The translations under genes and the position numbers were made by a program. From contig JAOTXR010000106.1 in assembly GCA_029862285.1 (NCBI GenBank), forward strand, positions 1-7,053: a DNA stretch of 7,053 nucleotides. Reading direction: 5' to 3'. Under the pieces are notes generated by a model, which saw nothing but the letters and a program-made list of their open reading frames with translations, was not told the DNA's origin and searched no databases. The stretch's first letter is position 1. Every line of letters starts with the position of its first letter. The stretch is from Gammaproteobacteria bacterium. Lineage in GTDB: Bacteria; Pseudomonadota; Gammaproteobacteria; Steroidobacterales; JABDKV01. Shown here piece by piece: positions 1-6,471 of the stretch.

Positions 1-1013
1 AGACGTTGTTCGACAGCGAGTTGTTTCGTCACGACCAGCATTCCTTCCTGCTCTATCCGGATCGCAAGCTACCCGGGTTTCTCGAGAAGAATTGCGTTCC
101 CGCCGAACAGATCGAATCGTCGCCACTGCTCAAACGCATGCTGGAGCAAGGAGAGCAACGGATCATCGAATGCGACGCTGGCGGGACCTATCGTTTTAAT
201 GCCGACCTGACCAACGTTGATGCTCTAAACGCGCGATTAGACGATTTGGCGCCCGCCTATGGCGAGATGCTGGAGGCGGCACGTGTACCACTGCAAAAAC
301 TCTACGAAAGAGTGTTCAACCACAAGGCTTTTACCGGGCGCTCCGGCGGTATGTTCGGTTTCGAGGGCCTGGGCAGTATCTACTGGCACATGGTCGGCAA
401 GTTGCTGGTAGCGGTGCAGGAGAACTTTTTTGCCGCCAGGGCACAGGACGCCAGCCAGGCTGCGTGCCAGCGTCTGGCGGTGCTGTACTACCGGATTCGA
501 GAAGGGTTGGGTTTTAACAAGTCGCCTGCCGAGTATGGCGCCTTCCCCACCGATCCCTATTCACACACACCCGGGCACATCGGTGCCCAGCAACCTGGCA
601 TGACCGGCCAGGTGAAAGAAGAAATGTTGACCCGCTTCGGAGAATTGGGCATCCGCGTGCACGACGGCGCGGTGCAATTCGATCCGGCTCTCCTGCGCGC
701 GTGTGAATTCATAGACGAACCGGAACCTTACCGCTTCCTCGACGTGCACGGTCAATGGCAAACGCTGACAGTGCCGGCACGCGGGCTGGCGTTTACCTGG
801 TGCCAGATACCACTGGTCTACCGACTGGATGATTCTGCTGAGCCATCCATGTCCCTCATCTGGGACAACGGCGAACGCCAGACCCTGCCGGATTTGTTTC
901 TTGCCACCGAATTGGCGACCGAGCTGTTTCAACGCAGCGGGCGCATCCGTCAAATCGAGCTGACGGTGCCGGCAGACAATCTGTTTGACCTGGCCAGCGG
1001 TGCCGGGTACTGA
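1..1013 (+). CDS. C-terminal part of a large carbohydrate-active protein, possibly a clan GH-Q beta-glucan phosphorylase
   Basis: The reading frame is open to the left edge, so this is the tail of a longer protein; the TTG at 6 is most likely an internal leucine. About 336 residues are visible, ending in TGA at 1011-1013. They are soluble, rich in aromatic and acidic residues, with no membrane segment. Notable stretches are the aromatic, glycine-rich segment around 337-400 (GGMFGFEGLGSIYWHM), then TDPYSHTPGHIGAQQPGMTG near 550-606, and a beta-rich C-terminus. From memory, the HTP...QQPGMTGQVKE stretch belongs to very large proteins (about 1,100 residues) annotated as hypothetical or cellobiose-phosphorylase-like in beta-glucan loci, which would suggest GH94, GH149 or GH161. 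The GH17 gene 46 bases downstream fits an intracellular enzyme that phosphorolyses beta-1,3-gluco-oligosaccharides. The catalytic region would lie outside the window, so the family is an inference; the coding call itself is firm. Confidence 0.8.
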   Translation, partial: TLFDSELFRHDQHSFLLYPDRKLPGFLEKNCVPAEQIESSPLLKRMLEQGEQRIIECDAGGTYRFNADLTNVDALNARLDDLAPAYGEMLEAARVPLQKLYERVFNHKAFTGRSGGMFGFEGLGSIYWHMVGKLLVAVQENFFAARAQDASQAACQRLAVLYYRIREGLGFNKSPAEYGAFPTDPYSHTPGHIGAQQPGMTGQVKEEMLTRFGELGIRVHDGAVQFDPALLRACEFIDEPEPYRFLDVHGQWQTLTVPARGLAFTWCQIPLVYRLDDSAEPSMSLIWDNGERQTLPDLFLATELATELFQRSGRIRQIELTVPADNLFDLASGAGY

Positions 1014-1044
1014 CTTATACGGAGCCACCCGGCATCCGTACTCA

Positions 1045-1051
1045 AATGAGG
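1045..1051 (+). promoter_or_regulatory. Shine-Dalgarno site that sets a GTG start for the GH17 gene
   Basis: AATGAGG lies eight bases before the GTG at 1060. The same frame is open further upstream to a TTG at 985 inside the preceding gene, but that position has no comparable site and would place about 25 extra residues before the hydrophobic signal. The site therefore favours GTG 1060. Confidence 0.6.
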
Positions 1052-1059
1052 ATCGAATA

Positions 1060-2112
1060 GTGCATAGTGGCCGACTAAGCCAGTCAATAAATTCGGTACC
1101 CGGAACCGTAATCCTCGCTACCGTAATCAGCCTGCTGGCGATGTCGTGCGTGATGACCTCGCCCGATACGACGCAGTCAGCCGAGACTTTACTGGCCGGG
1201 GAAGTCATGGCGGTAGCCTACTCCGGTTTTCGCGAAGGTCAGCATCCGGATCGTGGCGACGGGGCGGTTAATCCGAGTGACAAGCAGATACTCGAAGATC
1301 TTCAGATTATGGTCGTGCATGACTTCAACCTGATCCGTCTCTACGACGCCGGCGAGAATTCGAGAACCACGCTCCAACTCATCCGCCAGCACCGGCTCCC
1401 CATCAAGGTCCTGCAGGGCATGTGGCTGGACGCCGAGTTCAGCAACCACGAGGGCTGTCCGTGGCTGGATGAACCGATACCCGAAGAAAAGCTGGCCGCC
1501 AATGCCCTGAGAAATGTGGCCGAGGTGGAACGTGGCATCGCGCTTGCCCGGGAATACGATGACATTGTTATTGCCGTCAATGTCGGCAACGAGGCCCTGG
1601 TCAACTGGAACGACCACATGGTGCCGCTGGAAAATGTAATCAACTACGTCAGACGCGTGCGCGCGGCCATCGACCAGCCGGTGACTGTCGCGGAAAATTA
1701 CGTATGGTGGATACAGGATGGTGCACCGCTGGCAGCGGAACTCGATTTCATCGGTGTGCACACTTATCCCCAATGGGAAGAAAAAACGATCGATGAAGCG
1801 CTCGACTACACGATCGCCAACATAGATGGCGTGCGTGCCGCGTTACCCGGCAAACAGCTCGCAATACTGGAAGCCGGCTGGGCAACTATTGCCAGCGAGT
1901 TTGGCGAACGGGCCAACGAGACCAAGCAGACACGCCACTATCGCGAGCTAAAAGAATGGGCAACCGCGTCAAACACCACGGTGTTTTTCTTCGAAGCATT
2001 CGACGAACCCTGGAAAGGCAATCCGAATGACCCGCTTGGCGCTGAAAAACACTGGGGGCTGTTCAATGTCGACCGCACCCCAAAACAGGTAATGCGCAAC
2101 CCTGCCGATTAG
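1060..2112 (+). CDS. Exported glycoside hydrolase family 17 beta-1,3-glucanase
   Basis: The 350-residue product is a retaining beta-1,3-glucan hydrolase with a single (beta/alpha)8 barrel. The GH17 acid/base motif is visible as NVGNEAL, with Glu178, and the nucleophile motif as LEAGW, with Glu271. DFIGVHTYPQW lies between them and FFFEAFDEPWKG follows, a pattern typical of bacterial GH17 proteins acting on laminarin-type glucans. The N-terminus has a hydrophobic segment (about residues 16-28) ending in LLAMSC. Cys30 could be lipidated, but alanine and methionine at -3 and -2 make the lipobox imperfect, so simple secretion or membrane anchoring is also possible. The GTG start is chosen from its Shine-Dalgarno site. 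The gene follows the phosphorylase-like gene after 46 bases and is probably co-transcribed with it. Its TAG stop overlaps the stop of the opposing gene. The family is confident; exo versus endo action is not decidable here. Confidence 0.93.
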   Translation: MHSGRLSQSINSVPGTVILATVISLLAMSCVMTSPDTTQSAETLLAGEVMAVAYSGFREGQHPDRGDGAVNPSDKQILEDLQIMVVHDFNLIRLYDAGENSRTTLQLIRQHRLPIKVLQGMWLDAEFSNHEGCPWLDEPIPEEKLAANALRNVAEVERGIALAREYDDIVIAVNVGNEALVNWNDHMVPLENVINYVRRVRAAIDQPVTVAENYVWWIQDGAPLAAELDFIGVHTYPQWEEKTIDEALDYTIANIDGVRAALPGKQLAILEAGWATIASEFGERANETKQTRHYRELKEWATASNTTVFFFEAFDEPWKGNPNDPLGAEKHWGLFNVDRTPKQVMRNPAD

Positions 2113-3941
2113 GGTACGGCGGTGTTGAGAAACAACGACATGAACTGACCGTTACGGGACAGTTCCACGAAATTCAGCTCCAGCCCCAGGAGTGCGGGGA
2201 TGGGGAAACTATTCAGAGAGCCGGCCAGCGACGGAAATATCAGGGGCACGACCACCTGCAGCAATCCCTCCAGCAGGACTTCGTTGGTACCGACAAAATT
2301 GTACAGCACGTTAATGTTGATGTTGGCGGGATCGAGCTCGCCCAACAGGAAGCTGAGTGAGCCGGTCAGCGGGTCGAAGCCCGCACCCAATCCCACGACC
2401 GTGTCAACGGCAATGTCCAGATACACAAAACCGTCGACTGTGGTAAGTGAAATACGCAATTCCGGTACCAGCAACTCGGCGATCTCACCATTCGGCCCGG
2501 TGTTACCGGTGATGACCGGTGCCAGCACGGGGCGGATATTGATCCGCAATGGTGTACCCGGCCCGAGGCTGTTCAGTTCCGGAATGAACAAACCGAGCAG
2601 CCCGGACGTAATCGGCACGGGTCCGTTGCCAAGATCGAGTTCACTGAGCGATGCGATCAGAAGCCCGCTCTCGACTTCTGCTTTGAGTAACTGGTTGAAC
2701 GCAGAAGTGGAGATACACAAGGCAAGATCGTACGCCAGGCCACCCGGTGTCAACGCGCCAAACGGCGGGAACGCCTCCGGCACATGGTAGGAGCCTGCCA
2801 GGTCGACCGCGTCGGCGTCGGGCATGCTGGCAATTACCAGCGCGTCGGCATCCAGCGTAACGCCGTCAGAATCTTCGAATACATCAAACAGCGGCGCCTC
2901 CAGGCCAACACCGATGGCAGAACCGACCGGCCCGGTAATTTCAATTCCGGCCAGCGCTACTTCGACGGCATCGGCGATCGGACTGTCGAGCGGCCCGCTA
3001 CCGTCCGGATCCGCAAGAAAGTCACGCAACCCATCACGCACTGCAGGCTCGACGTCGCCAATAATCAACTGGATAACGTCGCCAATTAGCGGCACGTCGC
3101 ATATACCACTGGTGAATGTCTGATCGAAGCTGCTGAATGACACGCTGACCGCACCATTCTGATTCACATCCACCGACGTGGGCACCGGCGACGCCGGTTG
3201 CAGCGCGTAGTTACCATCGATAATCGTGGCCTGTGCGTTCAGCCGCAGACCGCAGTCGGGCACCACGCCGGTTCCATCGATGTAAAGATGAACCTCTATA
3301 TCGGTAATCAGCATCTCCCCGTCGACCGCGTTGGTGACCGAATCGAGGTCGATGCTGAAATCGGTGAATGTGGGTGGCGGATTATCGACACTGGCACGTG
3401 CATCGCCGAGACACAGCCCGAACAATTCGGAGAAACACTCGTCCACGAGCACCGTACCGGGTGGCAAAAGCGTCGCGATATCCAGGTCGATCTGGTCGGC
3501 GACGATTGTTTCCAGGTCATCCAGGCCACTGTCGTTCAGCCGCAAGGCCAAACCCATCGGCGAGAAATCGCCGTCAGCGACAACTTCGCCAATGACAGCG
3601 GTAACCCGGTCGCGCCAGATCGGCCCACTTTGCAGTTCGAGTTCGGCCACAATGGGAAATGACACGCTACCGGGCGTGACGGTCACGACGGTGCTGAAAT
3701 GCCCTTTTTTTCCGAGGGCCACCGAGGCGCCGTTGACCCGTACATCGACGACCAGGCTCAGGTCGACATTGACCACATCTCCTTCGACCAGGATGGAGTT
3801 ATCGGTTGTAAAGATGCCCTGCCCGGGCGAAGTAATGACGATGGTCGGCAGGACCAGGTCGCACTGGATTGCGCCGAGCAAAATAGACGTGGCCGCCAGC
3901 AGTCCAATTACACGCAGGATACGTGGTCGCGGTAGTCGCAT
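2109..3941 (-). CDS. Exported Ig-like domain protein with a TULIP/BPI-like lipid-binding region
   Basis: This 610-residue protein has no obvious enzyme motif. Residues 1-27 look like an export signal: arginines, a hydrophobic run, then LLGAIQC. Cys27 is a possible but non-consensus lipidation site (Gln at -1). Residues about 31-115 read as one bacterial Ig-like beta-sandwich (ITSPGQG..., VRVNGASV..., then RVTAVIGE). From about 120 on it is a long alternation of beta strands and amphipathic segments. The C-terminal half resembles the second barrel of BPI/LBP/CETP proteins: LALCISTSAFNQLL near 404-420, then GLLGLFIPEL, then a final hairpin starting FPIPALLGLEL at 579 and ending FMSLFLNT. BPI-type proteins end in a similar FPLP...NFLLFG pattern. 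That comparison is from memory and by eye. If right, the protein binds a lipid or other hydrophobic ligand outside the inner membrane. The ATG at 3941 is preceded by a run of six G with short spacing. The stop overlaps the GH17 stop. Coding is sure; the TULIP call is about 0.5. Confidence 0.85.
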   Translation of the reverse strand: MRLPRPRILRVIGLLAATSILLGAIQCDLVLPTIVITSPGQGIFTTDNSILVEGDVVNVDLSLVVDVRVNGASVALGKKGHFSTVVTVTPGSVSFPIVAELELQSGPIWRDRVTAVIGEVVADGDFSPMGLALRLNDSGLDDLETIVADQIDLDIATLLPPGTVLVDECFSELFGLCLGDARASVDNPPPTFTDFSIDLDSVTNAVDGEMLITDIEVHLYIDGTGVVPDCGLRLNAQATIIDGNYALQPASPVPTSVDVNQNGAVSVSFSSFDQTFTSGICDVPLIGDVIQLIIGDVEPAVRDGLRDFLADPDGSGPLDSPIADAVEVALAGIEITGPVGSAIGVGLEAPLFDVFEDSDGVTLDADALVIASMPDADAVDLAGSYHVPEAFPPFGALTPGGLAYDLALCISTSAFNQLLKAEVESGLLIASLSELDLGNGPVPITSGLLGLFIPELNSLGPGTPLRINIRPVLAPVITGNTGPNGEIAELLVPELRISLTTVDGFVYLDIAVDTVVGLGAGFDPLTGSLSFLLGELDPANININVLYNFVGTNEVLLEGLLQVVVPLIFPSLAGSLNSFPIPALLGLELNFVELSRNGQFMSLFLNTAVP

Positions 3942-4145
3942 TTAGCCCCCCAACGAGACAGCATCGGCAACTGGAAGTTTATGCCAAAGCGCCTGAGGAT
4001 GGGAAACAGATGGCGTTGAGTCTACGCATTACGCTTTTTCCATAGACATAGCGAGCCGTTAATTCACCGGGTTCACAATTAGACATAACCCGCCTGCCAG
4101 GCTCTCCCCAATTCCGGCTACACTATGCGGCGAGGGGATAATGAG
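3942..4145. promoter_or_regulatory. Divergent upstream region between the Ig-TULIP gene and the dockerin-like gene
   Basis: This 204-base stretch must hold promoters for both genes, which are read outward from it. I find no promoter close to consensus in either direction. An eight-base direct repeat TAGACATA occurs at 4043-4050 and 4080-4087, the best hint of a binding site. TCCCC at 4105-4109 can pair with GGGGA at 4134-4138, which covers the Shine-Dalgarno site of the plus-strand gene; the stem is short and may be chance. Confidence 0.35.
4132..4137 (+). promoter_or_regulatory. Shine-Dalgarno site favouring the ATG at 4146
   Basis: GAGGGG lies eight bases before ATG 4146. The in-frame ATG at 4125 precedes this site and would put MRRGDNE in front of a normal signal peptide, so 4146 is the more likely start. 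Confidence 0.65.
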
Positions 4146-4916
4146 ATGAAACACCGTACTGCATTGCTCGTGCTCGTCTTGTGTGGATTTGCAACTACCA
4201 CGCATGCGACAACCTGGGATCTTGAGGGCGTCGTGGATCAATGCGATCCCCTGGCCTGTGATCTCGCCGGTATTACGGTTGGTGAACCGATTGCGGGATA
4301 CATCACCGCCGACGATGCCGCGTCCGGACCCGGCAGCACGTTCGGCGCCGCCGACATCACTGATTACGGTATTCAGGCGCAAGGCGTCGCGGTCGGTCCC
4401 GCAGACAGCACGCTTGTATCGGCAACACTCACCACCGACGGTAACGGCGAACTGGAATCAGGCACGATGGCATTGACCGGTCAGATAGATGGCGGAATAT
4501 TCGGCCTCATCGACCTGGCAGTCAGTATCGATGTTGGAAAGGAAACGTGGACCATAGAGACCGATTTTCTCGGACTCGGCGTAGTGGCGAGCGGTCCGGG
4601 CAACTGGTTTCTCGAGGCCGATGGCGACGGCCTCGCAGCAATTCAGGATAACTGCACCGAAGTGGCCAACCCCGCCCAGCGCGATACCGATATCGATGGC
4701 ATCGGTAACTTCTGCGATCCGGATTTCGACCAGAATTGCAGTGTCGATTTTCTCGACGTCGCGACAATCAAGCAGAATTTCCTGCTGTCCGGCGACCTGG
4801 TCACCGATCTGGACGGCGACGGCATCACCAGCTTTCCGGATGTTGGCATCGCGAAGCAGTTTTTCCTGGCCGACCCGGGGCCGAGTGGCGTGCCCAATAT
4901 CTGCGACGGCAACTAG
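4146..4916 (+). CDS. Secreted protein with a TSP3/dockerin-like calcium-binding tail
   Basis: The product has 256 residues. Residues 1-23 form a classic Sec signal peptide (MKHRT, hydrophobic core, cleavage likely after THA). Residues 24-155 are a beta-rich domain of unknown function with a FGAADITDYGIQ motif like those in the beta-sandwich regions of PEP-CTERM-type exported proteins, but there is no PEP-CTERM sorting tail. Residues 159-191 match a thrombospondin type 3 repeat (DGDGL...DNC...NPAQ.DTDIDGIGNFCD). Two EF-hand-like loops follow: Asp193, Asp195, Asn197, Asp201, Asp204, and Asp221, Asp223, Asp225, Asp232. Each is followed by an IKQNF or AKQFF helix, as in the duplicated segment of dockerin type I. 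The tail ends PGPSGVPNIC. Calcium binding and protein-protein attachment at the cell surface are the inferred roles; no cohesin partner is visible. The N-terminal function is unknown. Start chosen from the Shine-Dalgarno site. Confidence 0.88.
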   Translation: MKHRTALLVLVLCGFATTTHATTWDLEGVVDQCDPLACDLAGITVGEPIAGYITADDAASGPGSTFGAADITDYGIQAQGVAVGPADSTLVSATLTTDGNGELESGTMALTGQIDGGIFGLIDLAVSIDVGKETWTIETDFLGLGVVASGPGNWFLEADGDGLAAIQDNCTEVANPAQRDTDIDGIGNFCDPDFDQNCSVDFLDVATIKQNFLLSGDLVTDLDGDGITSFPDVGIAKQFFLADPGPSGVPNICDGN

Positions 4917-4925
4917 CCCGACGCG

Positions 4926-4971
4926 GCACCGTAGCGGAGCAACATCGGACCGCCCTGCACTCATACGGTGC
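4926..4971. other. Possible stem-loop just after the dockerin-like gene
   Basis: GCACCGTA at 4926-4933 is the exact reverse complement of TACGGTGC at 4964-4971. GCGG at 4934-4937 can continue the stem with CCGC at 4950-4953, leaving a ten-base bulge. It begins ten bases after the stop codon, where a transcript end would be expected, but there is no T-run, so it is not a clear intrinsic terminator. Confidence 0.3.
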
Positions 4972-5050
4972 ATAAGCGCTGCAGACTCAGGTATTGCATT
5001 CCGGAAAAACGACACTGATTCAGGGTTTTGCGCAATCTGTTTCTATCGGC

Positions 5051-5065
5051 TAATACTGGTACGAT
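5051..5065 (+). promoter_or_regulatory. Candidate promoter for the LysR-family gene
   Basis: TACGAT at 5060-5065 matches four of six -10 positions and is preceded by TGG at 5057-5059, an extended -10 arrangement. An alternative pairing is TTGCGC at 5028-5033 with TAATAC at 5051-5056 at 17-base spacing. Both are weak matches; either would give a leader of about 110 bases before the ATG at 5179. Confidence 0.22.
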
Positions 5066-5178
5066 TCGTGCAACCCGACAGGCCGAATGGGCCTGCTCGT
5101 TGTCTTCAGATTGAAACATCGCTAATTCATTATGCCGGCGAGCACCAGGCATTTCGTTCGGCCAGATTTACCTAAACC

Positions 5179-6075
5179 ATGAAAATTACCAATCGACAGC
5201 TGTCCCTGAGGGGACTGCGAACATTCTGCGTGGCCGCCAGCCACAAGAGCTTTCGCCTGGCGGCGGAGGAGCTCTTTGTCACCCCATCGGCCGTCAGCCA
5301 TCAAATCAAAAGCCTCGAAGATGAACTGGGCGTGACCCTTTTTACGCGCAGCGCCAATGGCCTGGATCTGACGGCGACCGGTCAGGCGTTGTTCGACCAG
5401 ACTGCCTCCCTGATTCGCCAACTCGATGAAGCGACGGCGCCGTTTCGATCACGCACCAATCGCACTACGCTGCGAATTTCCGTCCAGCCGTTCTTCGCCA
5501 GCGAAATATTCGTGTCTCGACTGGCCGAATTTACGGCACTACATCCGGAGATCGACATCCACATCGACACCAGCGACGAAAGCCCGGAAAAGCACCCGGC
5601 TTCGGCAGACTTGTCGATCCGGCTGTTTCGTTCGGCTCCGGCTCACCTCGAGTCCGACGTGCTTTTTCCACTGCGGGTGGTGCCGGCCTGCTCGCCACAG
5701 TTGCGCAAGGAGATAGTCGGATCCGGGCGTAAGCCAAAGAAGCCGTATCCAGTAGTCGTGCATGCCAATCGCGTCGTTGACTGGCAGACCTGGTCGGAGG
5801 GGTCGGGAATCGAGATACCCGAGCCATCTAATATCGTCCACCTCAACTCGATGTTCGCTGTCGTTCGTGCCGCCGAGCAGGGGCTTGGTGTGGCGCTGGT
5901 ACCGATGCCACTGAGCGAGGGTCGCTTCAAATCGGGCCGTCTCGTACGGCTCTACAAAGACGAAATTGCGACGCCCGATTGCTACCATCTGGTCTACGCC
6001 GAAGACTCCAGAAACAGGGAATCGGTACAGGCATTGCGCCAATGGGTGCTGGAAACCATCGCCCCGGCCACCTGA
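5179..6075 (+). CDS. LysR-family transcriptional regulator, GcvA-like subgroup
   Basis: The 298-residue length is normal for LysR regulators. The N-terminal winged helix-turn-helix spans about residues 8-66: LRTFCVAASHKSFRLAAEEL leads into the recognition helix segment TPSAVSHQIKSLE, then ELGVTLFTR, the standard LysR pattern. A linker helix follows to about residue 90. The effector-binding domain (about 95-298) ends with AEQGLGVALVP near residue 235, usual in the GcvA/AmpR-like group. Such proteins bind as tetramers near a promoter and respond to a small molecule. Its ligand cannot be read from the sequence. There is no divergently transcribed partner: the upstream gene is on the same strand, so the usual clue to its target is missing. 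ATG 5179 is the first possible start because an in-frame TAA lies at 5173-5175; it has no recognisable Shine-Dalgarno site, which suggests weak translation. Confidence 0.93.
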   Translation: MKITNRQLSLRGLRTFCVAASHKSFRLAAEELFVTPSAVSHQIKSLEDELGVTLFTRSANGLDLTATGQALFDQTASLIRQLDEATAPFRSRTNRTTLRISVQPFFASEIFVSRLAEFTALHPEIDIHIDTSDESPEKHPASADLSIRLFRSAPAHLESDVLFPLRVVPACSPQLRKEIVGSGRKPKKPYPVVVHANRVVDWQTWSEGSGIEIPEPSNIVHLNSMFAVVRAAEQGLGVALVPMPLSEGRFKSGRLVRLYKDEIATPDCYHLVYAEDSRNRESVQALRQWVLETIAPAT

Positions 6076-6143
6076 GCTTTTCTCACCTCGAACCCGACAT
6101 TTTCTCGTTTGTAGGTTCCCTCCTCCAGCTCTAAGTTAGCAGC

Positions 6144-6168
6144 GTCGATGCGCAGAATGCGCGTCGGC
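6144..6168 (+). terminator. Strong hairpin after the LysR gene, terminator-like but without a T-run
   Basis: GTCGATGCGCA at 6144-6154 pairs with TGCGCGTCGGC at 6158-6168 across a three-base GAA loop. This gives eleven pairs including two G-U pairs. It lies 69 bases after the LysR stop. The following bases (TGTCGTGTT) are T-rich but not a clean T-run, so termination is plausible rather than shown. Confidence 0.4.
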
Positions 6169-6174
6169 TGTCGT

Positions 6175-6187
6175 GTTATGACATAAC
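6175..6187. promoter_or_regulatory. Palindromic candidate operator
   Basis: GTTATG-A-CATAAC is a perfect 13-base inverted repeat with one central base. It lies upstream of a good Shine-Dalgarno sequence (AGAGAGGA at 6190-6197) and within 300 bases of a LacI-type gene. It lacks the central CG usual in LacI/GalR operators, so the binding protein cannot be named. Confidence 0.35.
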
Positions 6188-6204
6188 CTAGAGAGGATGG
6201 ACCC

Positions 6205-6471
6205 GTGAGAGCAACCAGAAACCTCGCCACCCGTAACAAGCGCATGCGCAAATCCCTGCTGCGTCTGATGGTGAATTACGTGTGCAGTCCGGCTTTTGCC
6301 AATTACACGCCCACCGGGCCCGGGAGTCTTGCCACCGGGCAAGCGGGCGCTGCCGGGCGCGGTGGCCGCTACGTTCGGGCAAACGACAGTGGACGTTGTT
6401 ATCGCCAGCAAAATGACGACCGGACACACATGGAATTCTCGATGCCTCTGAGGCAGGTCTTTTGGACTTGA
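6205..6471 (+). CDS. Doubtful small ORF upstream of the LacI-type gene
   Basis: A GTG start seven bases after AGAGAGGA opens an 88-residue frame that ends in TGA at 6469-6471, overlapping the candidate TTG starts of the LacI-type gene. The translation is strongly basic at the N-terminus (RATRNLATRNKRMRKSLLR), then has a short hydrophobic piece ending SPAFA and a glycine-rich middle. I recognise no family. The good ribosome site and stop-start overlap would allow translational coupling to the next gene. The composition looks non-protein-like and a real gene is not favoured. Confidence 0.2.
   Translation: MRATRNLATRNKRMRKSLLRLMVNYVCSPAFANYTPTGPGSLATGQAGAAGRGGRYVRANDSGRCYRQQNDDRTHMEFSMPLRQVFWT
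6450..6457 (+). promoter_or_regulatory. Shine-Dalgarno site for the LacI-type gene
   Basis: GAGGCAGG precedes two in-frame TTG codons, at 6462 (four bases away) and 6468 (ten bases away). No in-frame ATG or GTG exists between the upstream stop at 6414-6416 and the DNA-binding domain, so translation must begin at a TTG or another rare start. The 6468 spacing is nearer the usual range. Confidence 0.45.

Larger units (their letters stand above)
6076..6461. other. 386-base stretch with no convincing gene
   Basis: Between the LysR stop and the LacI-type gene there is no ORF with recognisable homology. The stretch holds a strong hairpin (6144-6168), a palindrome (6175-6187), a Shine-Dalgarno-led small ORF of doubtful reality (from GTG 6205), and GC-rich alternative stems (6308-6366). 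It could be a long regulatory leader for the downstream sugar genes or the remains of a decayed gene. Confidence 0.5.

Noticed and set aside
985..1059. Longer GH17 start at TTG 985
   Set aside because: It would overlap the upstream gene, place 25 polar residues before the signal sequence and lacks a ribosome site.
561..1773. Minus-strand frames opposite the phosphorylase-like and GH17 genes
   Set aside because: The plus strand carries clear enzyme motifs; the reverse translations show no family features.
3331..3945. Long plus-strand frame (204 residues) opposite the Ig-TULIP gene, and similar ones at 2200-2790 and 2784-3123
   Set aside because: They are serine-, arginine- and threonine-rich mirror translations of a confident minus-strand gene, with no recognisable domain.
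4082..4090. GACATAACC shared with 6180-6188
   Set aside because: A nine-base match in 7 kb is close to chance, and the two sit at different distances from their genes.
4621..5175. Plus-strand frame of 184 residues overlapping the dockerin-like gene and running into the intergenic region
   Set aside because: Its first half is an out-of-frame copy of the dockerin-like tail and its second half is low-complexity intergenic DNA.
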